Source of the DNA: an uncultured Eubacteriales bacterium
GTDB taxonomy: Bacteria > Bacillota > Clostridia > Oscillospirales > Butyricicoccaceae
Length of the DNA: 64,000 nt
Direction: 5' to 3'
NCBI GenBank assembly: GCA_910586105.1
Contig: CAJUGU010000002.1
Coordinates: forward strand, 1 to 64,000
Part shown: positions 44,892-54,014 of the stretch, piece by piece
How positions within the stretch are numbered: position 1 is the stretch's first letter
How the letters are laid out: each line of letters opens with the position of its first letter
Position numbers and translations under genes: made by a program
Notes under the pieces: generated by a model
Database searches by the model: none
Seen by the model: the letters and a program-made list of their open reading frames with translations, nothing else
Told to the model about the DNA's origin: nothing

Positions 44892-46331
44892 TCAGCGCGC
44901 CCCGGTTTGTATGGTCTTCGTTTCCATCGCGCGCATATCATAAAGCTTTGCGCGGCCCTCTCCTTCCAGCCGCAGGGCGTGCTCCCCCTGCGGATAAAAG
45001 CGCGTGCTCATGACCCGCTCGCCGCCGTTGGCGAAAAGCTCGATCGAGCTGTGATCGACCAGCACCCGAAGGGTGTGCAGCCGCGGGATCGCAGCCTTCC
45101 GAGCCGTGCGCCCGAACGCGGCTGGCTCCTCGATCGCCAACGTCAGCACGCCGTTTTCCCAGCGGACGGCGGCTGCGCCTTCCCATACCAGTGCAAAGCG
45201 ATCGCCGTCGATCTCCACTTCGATATCCGCCGCCCGCGCAAGCGTCTGCCGCACGCTGCCGGAAAACACGACGGCCCGTTCGTTGACGCGCAGCTGTTCC
45301 AGTTCGCGGACCGGCAGGGCGGTCAGCCGTCCGTCCTTCCAGTGCAGCTCGCGCGGGACGCTCAGGCAGTGTTCCCAGCCGGAGGCCGCAGTCGGACTGC
45401 CGCAGCCGGAATCCGGCATAGCCATCCACCCCAACGCGATCCGCCTGCCGTCCGGCGCTTCAAACGACTGCTGCGCATAGTAATCAAAGCCGCTGTCGAA
45501 CTCGCAGTAATCGCCCAGCGCGTAGTCCCCGCGAAAATCGCCGCGCAGGGGGAAATACCCGCAGGAATAGGCGTTCTGCCCGATCTCTCCATGAGGGGCG
45601 ATTCCCTGCGGCGAAACGGCAAGGATGTCCTGCCCGTCCACCCGGAACAGGTCCGGGCATTCCCACATGTAGCCGAACGGCTCAGGCGTGGAGATCGTCC
45701 GGATGTGCTCCCAGTGGTACGGATCGCCGGCGGCATAGACCAGAGCTTCCCCGCGTCCGTCCCGGGTGCGCGCGCCCAATACCATATAATACTTGCCGTC
45801 CTGCTTCCACACCTTGGGGTCGCGGACATGGTTGGAAACATCGGCGGGGTAATCGCAGTTTTCCAGCAGCAGCTTTTTGCTATCCAGATGGACGCCGTCC
45901 CGGCTGACCCCGACCGCCGTATTGCTGCCGCGTCCCGAGTTGATATAATCATGGTCGCCCAGGCGCCGGACGTTGCCGGTATAGAACAGGTACAGGGCGT
46001 CGTCCTCCGCCAGCGCGGAACCCGAGTAGACCCCGTGCAAATCCCAAGGCTGGTCGGGACACAGCAGGACGGGCTGCTGCTGCCAATGCAGCAGGTCGGG
46101 GCTGCTCCAATGCCCCCAGAAGCCGAGCCCCCCTGCGACGTTGAAGGGACTATACTGATAGCACACGTGGTACAGCCCCCGGTACCAGCACAGCCCGTTC
46201 GGGTCGTTCATCCAACCGCAGGGCTGCATCAAATGGAATGCCTGCCGGTAAGGGTCGGCGGAAACGCGTCCGTGTTCCCAGGCCTCCACCCGGTCTACAA
46301 GCGTGTTCAGGTCTTTGTGTAATCGGTTCAT
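44892..46331 (-). CDS. GH32 sucrose(-6-phosphate) hydrolase
   Basis: A 479-aa enzyme with a five-bladed beta-propeller and a C-terminal beta sandwich. Motifs are WMNDPNG with nucleophile Asp43, RDPK with Asp171, and WECPD with acid/base Glu224. It has no signal peptide, and the adjacent sucrose-type PTS makes sucrose-6-phosphate the likely substrate, releasing glucose-6-phosphate and fructose. ATG 46331 follows AAGGAAGGGAAG. It lies between the PTS gene and GH36. Confidence 0.95.
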   Translation of the reverse strand: MNRLHKDLNTLVDRVEAWEHGRVSADPYRQAFHLMQPCGWMNDPNGLCWYRGLYHVCYQYSPFNVAGGLGFWGHWSSPDLLHWQQQPVLLCPDQPWDLHGVYSGSALAEDDALYLFYTGNVRRLGDHDYINSGRGSNTAVGVSRDGVHLDSKKLLLENCDYPADVSNHVRDPKVWKQDGKYYMVLGARTRDGRGEALVYAAGDPYHWEHIRTISTPEPFGYMWECPDLFRVDGQDILAVSPQGIAPHGEIGQNAYSCGYFPLRGDFRGDYALGDYCEFDSGFDYYAQQSFEAPDGRRIALGWMAMPDSGCGSPTAASGWEHCLSVPRELHWKDGRLTALPVRELEQLRVNERAVVFSGSVRQTLARAADIEVEIDGDRFALVWEGAAAVRWENGVLTLAIEEPAAFGRTARKAAIPRLHTLRVLVDHSSIELFANGGERVMSTRFYPQGEHALRLEGEGRAKLYDMRAMETKTIQTGAR

Positions 46332-46351
46332 CGGTCTTCCCTTCCTTTGAA

Positions 46352-46389
46352 CGGCAGAGGGCGGGACGTTCCCATCCCGCCCTCTGCCG
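46352..46389 (-). other. Intercistronic hairpin between PTS and sacA
   Basis: A 15-bp perfect stem (46352-46366 with 46375-46389, 8-nt loop) lies 13 nt after the PTS stop and 20 nt before the sacA start. It has no T-tract, so it is more likely an RNA-processing or stability element that sets the PTS:hydrolase ratio than a terminator. Confidence 0.5.
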
Positions 46390-46402
46390 CTGTGTTCTGT
46401 GT

Positions 46403-48325
46403 TTACCGGGCGCGCACGATCGCCGCCTGCGCCTGACCCGGCGTGATCTCGACCGTTTTGTCGTCGTCCAGCTCAAATACCATCATGGTCTGCGTCGGAT
46501 AACCCGCCTTTTCGACCGTCGGGAGATCCATTTTCAGCAGCGGGTCGCCTTTGCGCACGCGCTGCCCCTCCTTGACGAGGGTCTGGAACCCTTTGCCTTC
46601 CAGCTTCACGGTGTCGACGCCGCAATGGATCAGGACGTTGACGCCCTCCTCCAGTTCCAAACCGATCGCATGTCCCGTCGGATAGACCAGCGTGACCGTA
46701 CCGTCCGCCGGCGCGACGATCCCGCCGTCGGCTACGTCGACCGCAATCCCTTCGCCAAGCACCTTGCTGGCAAACGTCTGATCGACCGAATCCGCAATAT
46801 CCTTCACGGCGCCCTTAACCGGGGACGCGACGCGAAGCTCGGTAAACGTCGCCGGTACTGGCGCAGCAGCCGTCCGTACCGGTGCGCCTGCCGCTGCCGC
46901 CGGGATGGCCTCGACCTTCTCCTTTGCAACCGCCTTGCCGTACAGTACGGTGAACAGGAAGCCCGCGCCCAGCGCGGTCAGATGCGCCGCGATGTATTTC
47001 ACATAGCCGCCGTTCGCCGGGTCGCAGATCGCAATGCCCGGTACCACGGTCGTACCGAAGCCCAACGCCGCAAGGTCGAACAGGTATACCAGCGCGCCCC
47101 CGATCGCACCGCCCAGACAGCCGCACACGAGCGGGTACTTATACCGGATATTGACGCCGAACAACGCAGGCTCCGTGATGCCGAACAGGATGGACACGAA
47201 GCTGGATCCGCACAGCTCGCGGGATTTTTTATCCGAATACCGGTTGAGCATCAGGCCGAGCACCGCGCCGCCCTGCGCGATCATTGCCACGCTCATCAGG
47301 GAATTGAGGAAGTTGCGCCCGGTATCCGCCAGCAGCTGGGACTCGATCGCCCCGAAAATATGATGCAGGCCGGTGATCACGATCAGCTGCTGTACGCCCG
47401 AGAACAGCGCATAGCCGAAAACGCCAAGATTGTTCGTACACCAGACCAGCAGGCTGGTGATGCCGCTTTGCAGGCCGCGCCCTGCCGGGCCGACGACCAG
47501 GAACAGCAGGAACGCGCCGCAAAGGGTAGTCAGCAGCGGGGAAACCAGCAGCCGGACCAGCTCGGGCACATGCTTTTCAAAGAAGTTGTCCAGCTTCGCA
47601 ACAACCCAGCCCATCATGAGCGCGATAATAATGCCGCCCTGGAAGCCGATCAGGTCGACCGGGATGCCCAGCAGGCGGATGGTCTCGAACGCCGCCGTTC
47701 CTTGCGCCGCCGCCGACGCGTCCGTCAAACTGCCGGATAGCATGATGCAGCCCAGCACCAGCCCCATGATTGGGCGTCCGCCGAACCGTTTGCAGGCGCT
47801 GTACGCCACGACCAGCGGCAGGAACCCGAAGATCGCGCCCGAGGCGATATTCACGATCCGGTTGATCGCGAACAGCGTCTGGTTGCTTTCCACAAAGGCA
47901 AGGTTGCCGAGCAGCCCGGAAATACCGGTCAGCAGCGCCGCCGCAAGGATGCCCGGCATGATGTCGATGAATACGTCGGACAACCCCTTCAGGATCCGCT
48001 GAAGCGGGTTCATCTTCTGGTTGGCCTCGGTCTTGAGGTCGCTCAGCGACTGGCCTTTCATGCCAGTGTGATCGGCGAAGACCTCGTAAACGTCGTTGAC
48101 CAGCCCGGAACCGAATATGATCTGCACCTGATCGCCCGCCAGGAAAACGCCCTTGACCAGGTCCACCCGATCGATGGCTTCGAGATCGGCCTTTTCATTG
48201 TCCTTGAGCACCACGCGCAGGCGGGTCGCGCAATGGGCGACGCCCGTCAGGTTTTCCCGTCCGCCAAGATGCCCGATCACCTCTTTGGAGATGTTCAGAT
48301 ACCGTGTCCTTTTGCGTTCATCCAT
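46403..48325 (-). CDS. PTS beta-glucoside/sucrose-type EIIBCA
   Basis: A 640-aa fused transporter. EIIB (1-90) has phospho-Cys32 in GVAHCATRLRVVL. EIIC (about 105-460) is the membrane channel with the GITEPALFG substrate-site motif. A Pro/Ala linker follows, then EIIA (about 490-635) with VLIHCGVDTVKL and phospho-His567. It imports and phosphorylates sucrose or a related glucoside. ATG 48325 is preceded by AGAGGG; longer in-frame sequence upstream overlaps the divergent AraC gene. First gene of the operon with GH32 and GH36. Confidence 0.94.
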   Translation of the reverse strand: MDERKRTRYLNISKEVIGHLGGRENLTGVAHCATRLRVVLKDNEKADLEAIDRVDLVKGVFLAGDQVQIIFGSGLVNDVYEVFADHTGMKGQSLSDLKTEANQKMNPLQRILKGLSDVFIDIMPGILAAALLTGISGLLGNLAFVESNQTLFAINRIVNIASGAIFGFLPLVVAYSACKRFGGRPIMGLVLGCIMLSGSLTDASAAAQGTAAFETIRLLGIPVDLIGFQGGIIIALMMGWVVAKLDNFFEKHVPELVRLLVSPLLTTLCGAFLLFLVVGPAGRGLQSGITSLLVWCTNNLGVFGYALFSGVQQLIVITGLHHIFGAIESQLLADTGRNFLNSLMSVAMIAQGGAVLGLMLNRYSDKKSRELCGSSFVSILFGITEPALFGVNIRYKYPLVCGCLGGAIGGALVYLFDLAALGFGTTVVPGIAICDPANGGYVKYIAAHLTALGAGFLFTVLYGKAVAKEKVEAIPAAAAGAPVRTAAAPVPATFTELRVASPVKGAVKDIADSVDQTFASKVLGEGIAVDVADGGIVAPADGTVTLVYPTGHAIGLELEEGVNVLIHCGVDTVKLEGKGFQTLVKEGQRVRKGDPLLKMDLPTVEKAGYPTQTMMVFELDDDKTVEITPGQAQAAIVRAR

Positions 48326-48533
48326 GAAGTATCCCTCTTTCTTGAAAATGTTCTGTCCAGCCGGTGGCGGGCCGCGTTCTCCCTCCGGCGTTCCGATATG
48401 TCGGTTTGTATCCCTCCGGCCGCCCCAGCCTTTTGCCTGCAAAAGCGCTCCTGCCTTTTCGCAGCCGGTATCACGTTCCAAAACGCCGTTTAAACTCCCT
48501 TCACCCCGCTTTCTGTTCGGTTTTTCCGCCCGG

Positions 48534-48562
48534 TTGATGTTTTGATTATAACATGGTATAAT
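48534..48562 (+). promoter_or_regulatory. Promoter of the sucrose-cluster AraC gene, facing the PTS promoter
   Basis: TTGATG at 48534-48539 and TATAAT at 48557-48562 are separated by 17 bp. On the opposite strand a TATAAT (48550-48545) with a weak -35 (TGTTCT) overlaps it and would drive the PTS operon, an arrangement suited to AraC activation and cross-talk. The rest of 48326-48533 shows no gene. Confidence 0.6.
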
Positions 48563-48625
48563 ACAAGAGAACATGGAGAAATGTCCTCGATATATCAATT
48601 TTTGTATAGGATGGAGGGCTTGCGC

Positions 48626-49453
48626 ATGCAGGACTATATCTTTTCCAATGAATCCTATCACGGCAACGACGCGATCGTCTATACCTGCGGGCATGAGGAA
48701 TGCGCCCCCGGCCACAGCTACGGCCCGATTGCAAGGAGCGGTTACCTGATCCATTATGTGCTCCGCGGTAAAGGCATTTACCGCGCCCACAGGAAGACCT
48801 ACCCGATCGGCGAAGGCGACGCCTTCCTGATCGTCCCCGGCGAACTGATCTATTACGAGGCCGACCGGGACGACCCATGGGTGTATACCTGGATCGGTTT
48901 TCAGGGCATCAAGATCCGGGATTACCTGTCCCGGACGACCCTGCTCGAGCATCCTGTGTTCCGATACGACCGCGACGACCGGATCCGCATCTGCCATGAC
49001 AAAATGTACCTGGCCAGCCGGTTCCGCACCAATACGGATATGGCGATGAACAGCGTGCTGTATGAATATTTGTTCCTGCTGGCCGAAAAATTCCCGCAGA
49101 CCCGGATCTCGCCTGAAAAACGGCGGAATGCCTGCGTCCGGGAGACGCTGGAATATATGGAGCTGCATTATGAAAACGATATCAGTATTCAGCAGATCGC
49201 CGACCGGCTGTATGTCAGCCGCACCTATCTGCACCGCATTTTTAAGGAAACGACCGGGCGTTCGCTCAAGGAACATTTGATCGATATCCGGATGAAAAGA
49301 GCCTGCCGGTACCTGTCGCAGACCGATTTCCCGGTGTCGGCGATTGCGCGCTCGGTCGGTTATGAGGATCCGCTGTACTTTTCCAAGCTGTTCCGGCAGA
49401 AAAAGGGGATCCCCCCGACCGAATATCGGGAACAGCGGTCCGCCCCCGTTTGA
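48626..49453 (+). CDS. AraC-family regulator of the sucrose/raffinose operon
   Basis: A 275-aa protein with an N-terminal cupin (about 15-130; GHSYGPIARSGYLIHYVLRGKG) and a C-terminal double helix-turn-helix (about 170-270; IQQIADRLYVSRTYLHRIFK, IARSVGYEDPLYFSKLFRQKKG). ATG 48626 is 8 nt after GGAGGG; earlier in-frame starts overlap or crowd the promoter. It is divergent from the PTS-GH32-GH36 operon and is probably its activator. It belongs to the same subgroup as the regulator at 25.3 kb (shared SYGP and YLIHY motifs). Confidence 0.93.
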   Translation: MQDYIFSNESYHGNDAIVYTCGHEECAPGHSYGPIARSGYLIHYVLRGKGIYRAHRKTYPIGEGDAFLIVPGELIYYEADRDDPWVYTWIGFQGIKIRDYLSRTTLLEHPVFRYDRDDRIRICHDKMYLASRFRTNTDMAMNSVLYEYLFLLAEKFPQTRISPEKRRNACVRETLEYMELHYENDISIQQIADRLYVSRTYLHRIFKETTGRSLKEHLIDIRMKRACRYLSQTDFPVSAIARSVGYEDPLYFSKLFRQKKGIPPTEYREQRSAPV

Positions 49454-49585
49454 AAAGACAATGGAAAGAAGCTGCGCCGTGCAGGGAATGGATGTTCCGT
49501 CACGGGCAGCTTCCGATATGATTCAGTTCTTTCTCCGCGCATCGATCGTCGCCTGAAGAAAGGCACATTCTGATTAAAGCGCTTC

Positions 49586-49720
49586 CTATTCGGTTCGGAA
49601 GGCAGAGCCCTTCATCTGCCCGTTCAGGCATTTCCCAAAATCGCTCATTGTGCTTCTCCTTTCGAGGGCCGTATCCCGTTCGATATTTTGCGTTTAACCA
49701 TTCTCCTGTGGGGCGCGCCC
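49586..49720 (-). other. Two overlapping tiny ORFs after the PfkB gene
   Basis: An 18-codon ORF (49702-49646) is preceded by ACAGGAG and overlaps by ATGA a 20-codon ORF (49648-49586) preceded by AAAGGAG. The second starts MSDFGKCLNG. They may be the decayed 5' end of a lost downstream gene. The rest of 49454-49585 shows nothing recognisable. Confidence 0.25.
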
Positions 49721-49721
49721 G

Positions 49722-50630
49722 TCAGGACAGCATGGCTAACAGCCGTTCGATCTCCGGACGCTCCGCCAGCCCGAGAGAAAACGCAGTCGCGCTCCCCGCC
49801 GCGACGCCCAGCCGCAGCGCATACCGGTGATCCTTCCGTTCGAGGTACCCCGCCAGGAACCCGGCTACCATGGAATCGCCTGCGCCTACGCTGTTTTGCA
49901 CCGTCCCCCTCGGACAACCGATCCGGTGGATGGAACCGGTTTCATCCAGCAGCAGCGCGCCGTCCCCGGCCATGGAAACCAAGACATTCCGCCCGCCCTG
50001 CCGCTGTAATTCGCGCGCGCAGTCTGCGATCTCCCGCTCGTTGGCCAGTTCCCTGCCGAACAGCTCGCCCAGCTCATGATGGTTCGGCTTGATCAGGAAC
50101 GGGTGATGCTTCAATACATGCAGCAGCAGCCGTCCCTCCGCGTCGACGGCAATCCGCAGCCCGCGGCCCGTAAGCCGTTCCAAGATGGTTTCATAGGCGT
50201 CCTCCGGCAGACAGGCCGGGATCGAACCGGACAGTACAAGCGTATCCTCCGGCTGTAAACGGTCAAGCTGCGTATAGAGCTTTTCCAGATCGCCCGGGGC
50301 GATCGCCGGGCCCCTGCCGTTGATCTCGGTCTCCTCCCCGGCCTTCACCTTCAGGTTGATCCGCGTCATGCCTTCCGTCACATGGATAAAGTCGGTCTTC
50401 AAGCCCATTGCGGCAAGTCCTTCCTCCAATCCGCGCCCCGTGAAGCCTGCCACAAAGCCCAGCGCCGTCACTTCCAGCCCCAGCGTCCGCAGGACGTTTG
50501 CTACATTGATCCCCTTGCCGCCAAACTGGCAGGTCTCTTCCGCGCTCCGGTTCACACCGCCGGGCTTCAAAGCGCCGTTCAGACGCACGACATAATCGAT
50601 CGCAGGGTTCAAGGTCACTGTATAGATCAT
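49722..50630 (-). CDS. PfkB-family hexose kinase (1-phosphofructokinase type)
   Basis: A 302-aa ribokinase-fold kinase. The N-terminal TLNPAIDYVV and FGGKGINVANVLRTLG, and the C-terminal GAGDSMVAGFLAGYL signature with catalytic Asp, place it in the FruK/LacC group that phosphorylates fructose-1-phosphate or tagatose-6-phosphate. ATG 50630 is 8 nt after GGAGG. No fructose PTS or tagatose genes are adjacent; galactose from the GH36 enzymes or fructose from sucrose could feed it. Confidence 0.88.
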   Translation of the reverse strand: MIYTVTLNPAIDYVVRLNGALKPGGVNRSAEETCQFGGKGINVANVLRTLGLEVTALGFVAGFTGRGLEEGLAAMGLKTDFIHVTEGMTRINLKVKAGEETEINGRGPAIAPGDLEKLYTQLDRLQPEDTLVLSGSIPACLPEDAYETILERLTGRGLRIAVDAEGRLLLHVLKHHPFLIKPNHHELGELFGRELANEREIADCARELQRQGGRNVLVSMAGDGALLLDETGSIHRIGCPRGTVQNSVGAGDSMVAGFLAGYLERKDHRYALRLGVAAGSATAFSLGLAERPEIERLLAMLS

Positions 50631-51050
50631 TTCGCGTCCCTCCTCTCCGGCGGCTGCGTTGCACTGCGGCGTCCGCAATCCGCCGGCTCTTTTCGTTCGT
50701 GATAAGCATTGCAGCCGGTTTTCTGCGTCTGCAACGCTGGTGTCTGTCTCCAAATCAAAGGGCAATATCTGCGCCGCCGGGAATCCCTCCCGGCGTTTTT
50801 TATCGCGCCGTATCCGCAAGCGCGGAAAGTCCCCGCCCTTTATTTTATACCGGTTTGCACCAGCAATCAACAAAAACGTTCCTTGAAATGTCCGATCGAG
50901 CGCGCGCCTTTTGTCAGGCGAGCCCTCCGCAGCGGCTGGCCCGGACATTCCCAATCGTTTTGGATATCGGAACTCGCGGCAGTCCGGCCGCACAGCTCAA
51001 AAAAAACGTCCGCGCCTGTAGCATTTTGCCGCTTTACGGGATATTCTATA
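50631..51050. other. Divergent region PfkB gene / sigma factor gene
   Basis: About 420 bp with no gene I can support, no hairpin with T-tract and no clear promoter for either side. Confidence 0.4.
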
Positions 51051-51068
51051 GGAAAGGAGCTGATCCAT

Positions 51069-51566
51069 ATGGAATGGATACAGAAGGCGCCGGCCGCCGC
51101 GCCGAAGGACGCGGGAGAAGTCGTTGAAATTTATGCCGACACGGTCTACCGTCTGGCATTTGCACAGACCCACTCCCGAAGCGATGCGGAAGACATCTTT
51201 CAAGAGGTTTTCCTGCAATATCTGCGTAAAGCGCCGCCATTTGCCAGCGAGGAGCATCGAAAAGCCTGGCTGCTGCGCGTAACGGTTAACTGCTGTAAAC
51301 GTTTATGGCGCACCGCATGGCGGCGGCGCACCGTGCCGCTGGACGAAACGATCCCATTCAAGCAGCCGGAGGATTCCGCGTTGTATGAAACGATCGGCCG
51401 TTTGCCGGAAAAATACCGTTTGGCAATCCATTTATATTATTATGAGGAGCTTTCGACAGAGGAGGTCGCAAATCTGCTGAGCGCGAAACCGTCAACGGTA
51501 CGCACCTGGCTGACCCGCGCCCGCCGTCAATTAAAATCCCTGATTGAGGAGGAGGAACGCATATGA
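51069..51566 (+). CDS. ECF-type RNA polymerase sigma factor
   Basis: A 165-aa sigma-70 family protein with region 2 (about 20-85; ADTVYRLAFAQTHSRSDAED, then IFQEVFLQYL) and region 4 (about 110-160; LPEKYRLAIHLYYYEEL and LLSAKPSTVRTWLTRARRQL). ATG 51069 is about 10 nt after AAAGGAG. It overlaps the next gene, a membrane anti-sigma factor, by ATGA, the usual ECF arrangement. Confidence 0.95.
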   Translation: MEWIQKAPAAAPKDAGEVVEIYADTVYRLAFAQTHSRSDAEDIFQEVFLQYLRKAPPFASEEHRKAWLLRVTVNCCKRLWRTAWRRRTVPLDETIPFKQPEDSALYETIGRLPEKYRLAIHLYYYEELSTEEVANLLSAKPSTVRTWLTRARRQLKSLIEEEERI

Positions 51567-52732
51567 AACGGAATCCATATCAGCGCATGGCTGATCAAAT
51601 CGCTCCGGACACAGCGCTGGTCGAGCGCACGCAGGCGCTGCTGCGCAAAGCCGGACGGGCAAAGCGTCCCCGCCTGCGCCGTATGGCGATGACCGCCGCC
51701 GCCGTGATCGCAGCGTTGATCGTCGGGACTTCTGCGCTCGCAAGTTATCTATCTGCAAACCCAGCCTCCCCTCTTACCGGTTTTATCCAAAACCATACCG
51801 ATTTTTTCGAGAACGTTTTCTGGGGCAATTCGGACGCAGGTCATGCGGATTCCCTGATCGGAAGCAGCGTTCAGGATTATAACGCTTCGGCGACCGGCTA
51901 TGGTTATTCCTTTACCCTTGAAAATAACCTTTATGACGCAAATACCGAAATGGGGATCGCCTATTTTATTGTCACAAACCCTGATGGGCTGGACGGCTTC
52001 GGAGAAGGACAGGTGACATCCTATCTGCACAACGCGGCCTTCCCGCCGGAGCTTGACCTGCGCTGCGACCTGGGGAATGGCTCCACGGCAAATTATAATA
52101 ATCCGGTCGTTTCGCAGGCGTGCATTGACCTGGAACGCAGCACGGCGGACGCGATCTATCTGAGCGTTTGTTATATGATCCATGGCTCGAATTATGATTG
52201 GAAAAAAGCGTTTGAGGAGCCGGTGCTTTGGATACACCTGCTGGATCGTGCGCGCGAGGACGAAGATCGGCAAACGGAACAATATCGCCGCGATCCGGAT
52301 GCTTACGTCCTCGGCTCGGTCGGTATCCCGCTTACGTCAGAGCTGACCGCCCGCACATTGTATGGCCATGATGGAAAGCCCTTGTTGACAGTATCCCCCA
52401 TTGGAATTCGGTTGGAGCCGGAAGCCTGCCCGGATAATGGGCACAGCGACCCGACTTTTCTACAGATCACCTACAAAAACGGCGAGACCTATCTTGTAAT
52501 GGATAAAACGAAGGACGATTTCTATGAAAGTAAGGAAGGGGATACCTATAGCCGCCCTACGTTTTATACCATAAATTATATTTATGCCTGCGGCTTTGAT
52601 CCCGCGCCCAGACATACCTTCTGGGGGGATGCGTATGAAGAAGGCCTCACCTGGAAAGTGGCGTTTGACCGTGTGATCGATCCGGCGGAGATCGCCTCCA
52701 TTGTAATCAATGACTTTACCTTTGCATTATGA
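51563..52732 (+). CDS. Membrane anti-sigma factor with large external domain
   Basis: A 389-aa protein with a short cytoplasmic N-terminus (1-38) expected to bind the sigma factor, one membrane helix (about 42-64) and a 320-residue extracellular domain rich in aromatic and Asn/Asp residues. This is the layout of DUF4179-type anti-sigma factors of Firmicutes. GAGGAGGA lies just before ATG 51563. The sensed signal is unknown. Confidence 0.8.
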   Translation: MKRNPYQRMADQIAPDTALVERTQALLRKAGRAKRPRLRRMAMTAAAVIAALIVGTSALASYLSANPASPLTGFIQNHTDFFENVFWGNSDAGHADSLIGSSVQDYNASATGYGYSFTLENNLYDANTEMGIAYFIVTNPDGLDGFGEGQVTSYLHNAAFPPELDLRCDLGNGSTANYNNPVVSQACIDLERSTADAIYLSVCYMIHGSNYDWKKAFEEPVLWIHLLDRAREDEDRQTEQYRRDPDAYVLGSVGIPLTSELTARTLYGHDGKPLLTVSPIGIRLEPEACPDNGHSDPTFLQITYKNGETYLVMDKTKDDFYESKEGDTYSRPTFYTINYIYACGFDPAPRHTFWGDAYEEGLTWKVAFDRVIDPAEIASIVINDFTFAL

Positions 52733-52782
52733 TCGAACGTGTCAGGCTGTTGTAAAACGGCCCGGCACGGTGGATCGGCCCT

Positions 52783-53196
52783 GAATGTCTGCTTTTCTCC
52801 TTCTTTGGTGGTAGCGTCAAACTTTACCTCAAACAAATCGGAGAACTTAACCGTGTTGTCAGTAGCATCTGTAGCTGCCAACAGCGCAGCAGCGATATTG
52901 GCGCCGTTCCCGGTCGTGTTCGTCGGGTCGCTGTGCAGCGCAGTGTCTACGCCCAGCGTCGCGCCAACAGCCGGAAGGCTCGAGAATGTGCGGAACGATG
53001 TAGATGCGGCGTTGACCAGAGAAGCGCCGTCCTTGACGTTCTTCTGAGCCGCTTCCAGACCTGTAATCTGCGCGCGCATTTTTTCGGAGATCGCCAGACC
53101 CGCCGCGCCGTCGCCCGCGCGGCCGATCTTGTAACCAGAGTTCAAACGCTCCAGGTTCTTGGACAGTGCCGAAGTATTATTTGTGTAGTTCCGACG
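52783..53196 (-). pseudogene. Flagellin N-terminal relic
   Basis: A minus-strand stretch that clearly matches the conserved flagellin N-terminal domain: NTSALSKNLERLNSGYKI, RAGDGAAGLAISEKMRAQI and KDGASLVNAA. The start codon region (MRIQHN-type) is missing, the stretch normally following the LVNAA helix is absent and replaced by Thr/Ala/Asn-rich surface-like sequence, and the C-terminal D0/D1 domain is gone. There is no promoter or ribosome site. No other flagellar gene is in the window. Confidence 0.75.
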
Positions 53197-53279
53197 GAAA
53201 GACTTGACCGAACACAAAAACACGCCTTTTGCAAGGCGCAGCACGTTTTCTATATGACCCCCAACAGATTGCTACATAA

Positions 53280-53315
53280 AAACAGAAACCGCTGGCATAA
53301 AACACCAGCGGTTTC
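53280..53315 (-). terminator. Terminator of the HIT protein gene
   Basis: A perfect 11-bp stem (53285-53295 with 53305-53315) is followed on the minus strand by TGTTTTTATG, 70 nt after the HIT stop. Confidence 0.75.
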
Positions 53316-53385
53316 CGCATTATCTTTTGGTCAAATCCTTTTGTTTGGGCTGCCTCCTTCAAGGCCGCGCAAGCGATGCATCAGC

Positions 53386-53826
53386 TTAAAGGCCGAGTTC
53401 CTTCTTCAGTGCGGCGATCATTTCGTCGTACTCTTCCTGCTTCAGGATGGTCTGGTCGCCGTCCGCGCGCGTGATCGTGAAGCCGCCGCCAAAGTCCAAA
53501 CCGCCTTCATACTTCGGAACGATATGGAAATGCAGATGCGGGTTGGTGTCGCCAAACGACCCAATATTGATCTTATTGCAGCCCCACAGCGTTTTGATCG
53601 CTTCCGCAACGCGTGATACGTCGCCAATAATGCCTGCGCGCTGCGCGTCGGTCAGCTCGAAGATCTCCTTTTTGTGGTCGTCCAGCGCGAGGACGCAGCG
53701 GCCCTTATGCGACTGGTCGCGGAACAGATACAGCGTGCCTGTCGTCATCTTCCCAACCAAATACATGATGCTGTCGCGCTTTTCGTGGTGCTCCTCACAG
53801 TAGAAGCAGCCCTGTGCCTTTGCCAT
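53386..53826 (-). CDS. HIT-family protein
   Basis: A 146-aa nucleotide hydrolase/transferase of the histidine triad family. The triad H97-L-H99-F-H101 follows GDTNP, and the N-terminal CFYCEEHH could bind zinc. The exact substrate (dinucleoside polyphosphate or AMP-lysine-like adducts) is not known for this subgroup. ATG 53826 is 9 nt after AAGGAG. Confidence 0.93.
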   Translation of the reverse strand: MAKAQGCFYCEEHHEKRDSIMYLVGKMTTGTLYLFRDQSHKGRCVLALDDHKKEIFELTDAQRAGIIGDVSRVAEAIKTLWGCNKINIGSFGDTNPHLHFHIVPKYEGGLDFGGGFTITRADGDQTILKQEEYDEMIAALKKELGL

Positions 53827-54014
53827 AATGCAACACTCCTTAATCAATTTTCTTTTCCCGTGATGAAACGGTTTCCTGTTATCCAGTATACACGATTTCC
53901 CCGAAAAAGGCCAGAACTTTTTAAGCAGTTTGCCCATGAAAATATGCCGGCGGCAAAAGCCGTCCAGGCTGGCAATTTACAACGGCGGCAAACCGTTTCC
54001 CCTGCCGTCTTACC

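Noticed and set aside
44502..47740. Long plus-strand frames opposite the GH36, GH32 and PTS genes
   Set aside because: They cross operon boundaries of real genes and give low-complexity basic translations.
52582..53244. A functional flagellin gene
   Set aside because: It lacks the start region, most of D1 and the C-terminal domain needed for export and polymerisation.
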